Assembly: GCA_946478655.1 (NCBI GenBank)
Contig: CAMLDG010000012.1
Span: 1-8,419, forward strand
Length of the DNA: 8,419 nucleotides
Direction of reading: 5' to 3'
From: an uncultured Nitrosotalea sp.
Lineage (GTDB): Archaea; Thermoproteota; Nitrososphaeria; Nitrososphaerales; Nitrosopumilaceae
Shown here piece after piece: positions 7,570 through 8,419 of the stretch. A program made the translations under genes and the position numbers. A model generated the notes under the pieces. It was not told the DNA's origin, ran no database searches, and saw only the letters and a program-made list of their open reading frames with translations. Position 1 is the first letter of the stretch; the number at the start of each line of letters is the position of its first letter.

Positions 7570-8419
7570 TTGAAGTATATCCTGCTTTTTAGTCTAGTAC
7601 TGATTGTAAATATTGTTCCTGCATATGCATTGTATGAACCTCCGACAAGCGAAGAAAAAACTAACTTTGATCAGTTACTTGCCCAATTTGAGATAGCAAG
7701 TGCACCAAAACAAGATGTATCTGATGTGATCGAAACATTTCAAAAAACTATGGTAACCACTTTTTCTTGTAATTTACATGATACCAATAATCAAGTTATA
7801 ACAAGTGTAAAAACTAGTTTGGCAAAGTTTGATGAAAATACAGTTCATCAAGATCTAGTTACGGGAGGTTCCTACACATGGCATTGCTCTGAAACCGTTC
7901 AGGCTGGAAAGATTTCTCTAGATTGCAATAACGAACTTAGAATTAATCCACAGGTAATATCAAATGATACCCAAACAGATCCCCGATTGCACAATATTGA
8001 AAATTTGGTCATACTATACCATGAACTGCTTCATGGTCAACTCATGATTAATGCCATAAAGGATTCATCAATATGGCAACAGGAGGCATGTAATTTACAA
8101 TCTGGGGGAAATATTGATTATTCTTTTGCTGATCCCGATCATAAAATAATAAACTATCTGCAAACACAATTTGCATCTGATCTTGTTGATAAAGCCGGAG
8201 GAAAAATGATTACAAAAGAAATCTCTTCTGACCAGACAAACAATGGAACATTTACTATCAAAGTTTTTAGCTTTACAGACTATCCTGCATTTAGAAATAG
8301 CTCAAAAATTACTTTACGAACAAGTAACATCTCTGAAAATTCATTCTTTCAAGTAAAAAGTGATGTATTTCTGAGCGGCTATCTGAAAGATAATACAAAG
8401 ACTGGAATTGCGTGGATCT
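7570..8419 (+). CDS. Secreted protein with HExxH zinc-metallopeptidase motif, 3' truncated by window
   Basis: The frame is open from a stop at 7549-7551 to the window end, giving at least 283 residues. The first 20 residues are a textbook signal peptide: MKY, a hydrophobic core, then PAYA followed by LYEPP, with cleavage likely after AYA. The mature part contains YHELLHGQL (His151, Glu152, His155), the HExxH zinc-protease signature. Glu172 (QQEACN) or His191 could be the third metal ligand. Cys67, 106, 119 and 174 could form two disulfides. The segment after ~residue 225 (GTFTIKVFSFTDY onward) is beta-rich and may be an accessory domain. I do not recognise a named family, so peptidase activity is inferred from the motif only. 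Start codons TTG 7567 and 7570 are adjacent; 7570 is preferred because it puts Lys at position 2. The true C-terminus lies outside the window. Confidence 0.75.
   Translation, partial: MKYILLFSLVLIVNIVPAYALYEPPTSEEKTNFDQLLAQFEIASAPKQDVSDVIETFQKTMVTTFSCNLHDTNNQVITSVKTSLAKFDENTVHQDLVTGGSYTWHCSETVQAGKISLDCNNELRINPQVISNDTQTDPRLHNIENLVILYHELLHGQLMINAIKDSSIWQQEACNLQSGGNIDYSFADPDHKIINYLQTQFASDLVDKAGGKMITKEISSDQTNNGTFTIKVFSFTDYPAFRNSSKITLRTSNISENSFFQVKSDVFLSGYLKDNTKTGIAWI

Overview
The window looks like a chromosomal segment of an ammonia-oxidising type archaeon (Nitrososphaeria/Thaumarchaeota, probably near Nitrosopumilus). This is inferred from four things: AT-rich DNA; archaeal TATA boxes placed about 26-31 nt before start codons, which implies leaderless or very short-leader mRNAs; frequent TTG starts; and the gene content (SCP-x-like thiolase with a DUF35 protein, a cobalamin-dependent class II ribonucleotide reductase, and small zinc-ribbon proteins). 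All supported genes are on the + strand. I found no rRNA, tRNA, CRISPR array, insertion sequence or convincing minus-strand gene.

Region 1 (1-1101) is acyl-CoA metabolism. It holds the 3' two-thirds of a thiolase, followed 2 nt later by a DUF35-type zinc-ribbon/OB-fold protein. This pair is known in archaea as a thiolase and its partner or scaffold.

Region 2 (1102-6367) centres on deoxynucleotide synthesis. A 53-residue zinc-ribbon protein with its own promoter precedes a 698-residue protein. That protein joins a winged-helix DNA-binding domain, an ATP-cone-like domain, a degenerate class III (NrdD-like) reductase body and a C-terminal zinc ribbon. It stops just where the glycyl-radical loop should begin, and it has no cysteine in the expected active-site region. 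It therefore looks like a reductase-derived pseudoenzyme, plausibly reused as a nucleotide-responsive transcription regulator. Next comes a complete class II reductase (NrdJ) with all catalytic residues. The 210-nt gap before nrdJ holds promoter-like elements and a 37-codon open frame whose stop overlaps the nrdJ start (TTGA).

Region 3 (6368-8419) encodes two exported or membrane-anchored proteins after a T7 terminator-like run. One is a glycosidase-like TIM-barrel protein that keeps one catalytic Glu but seems to have lost the other. The second has a clean signal peptide and an HExxH metallopeptidase signature, and runs off the 3' end of the window.

The most interesting system is the putative regulator/nrdJ pair. 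It resembles in concept the bacterial NrdR (zinc ribbon plus ATP-cone), but appears to be built from a dead NrdD fused to a winged helix.
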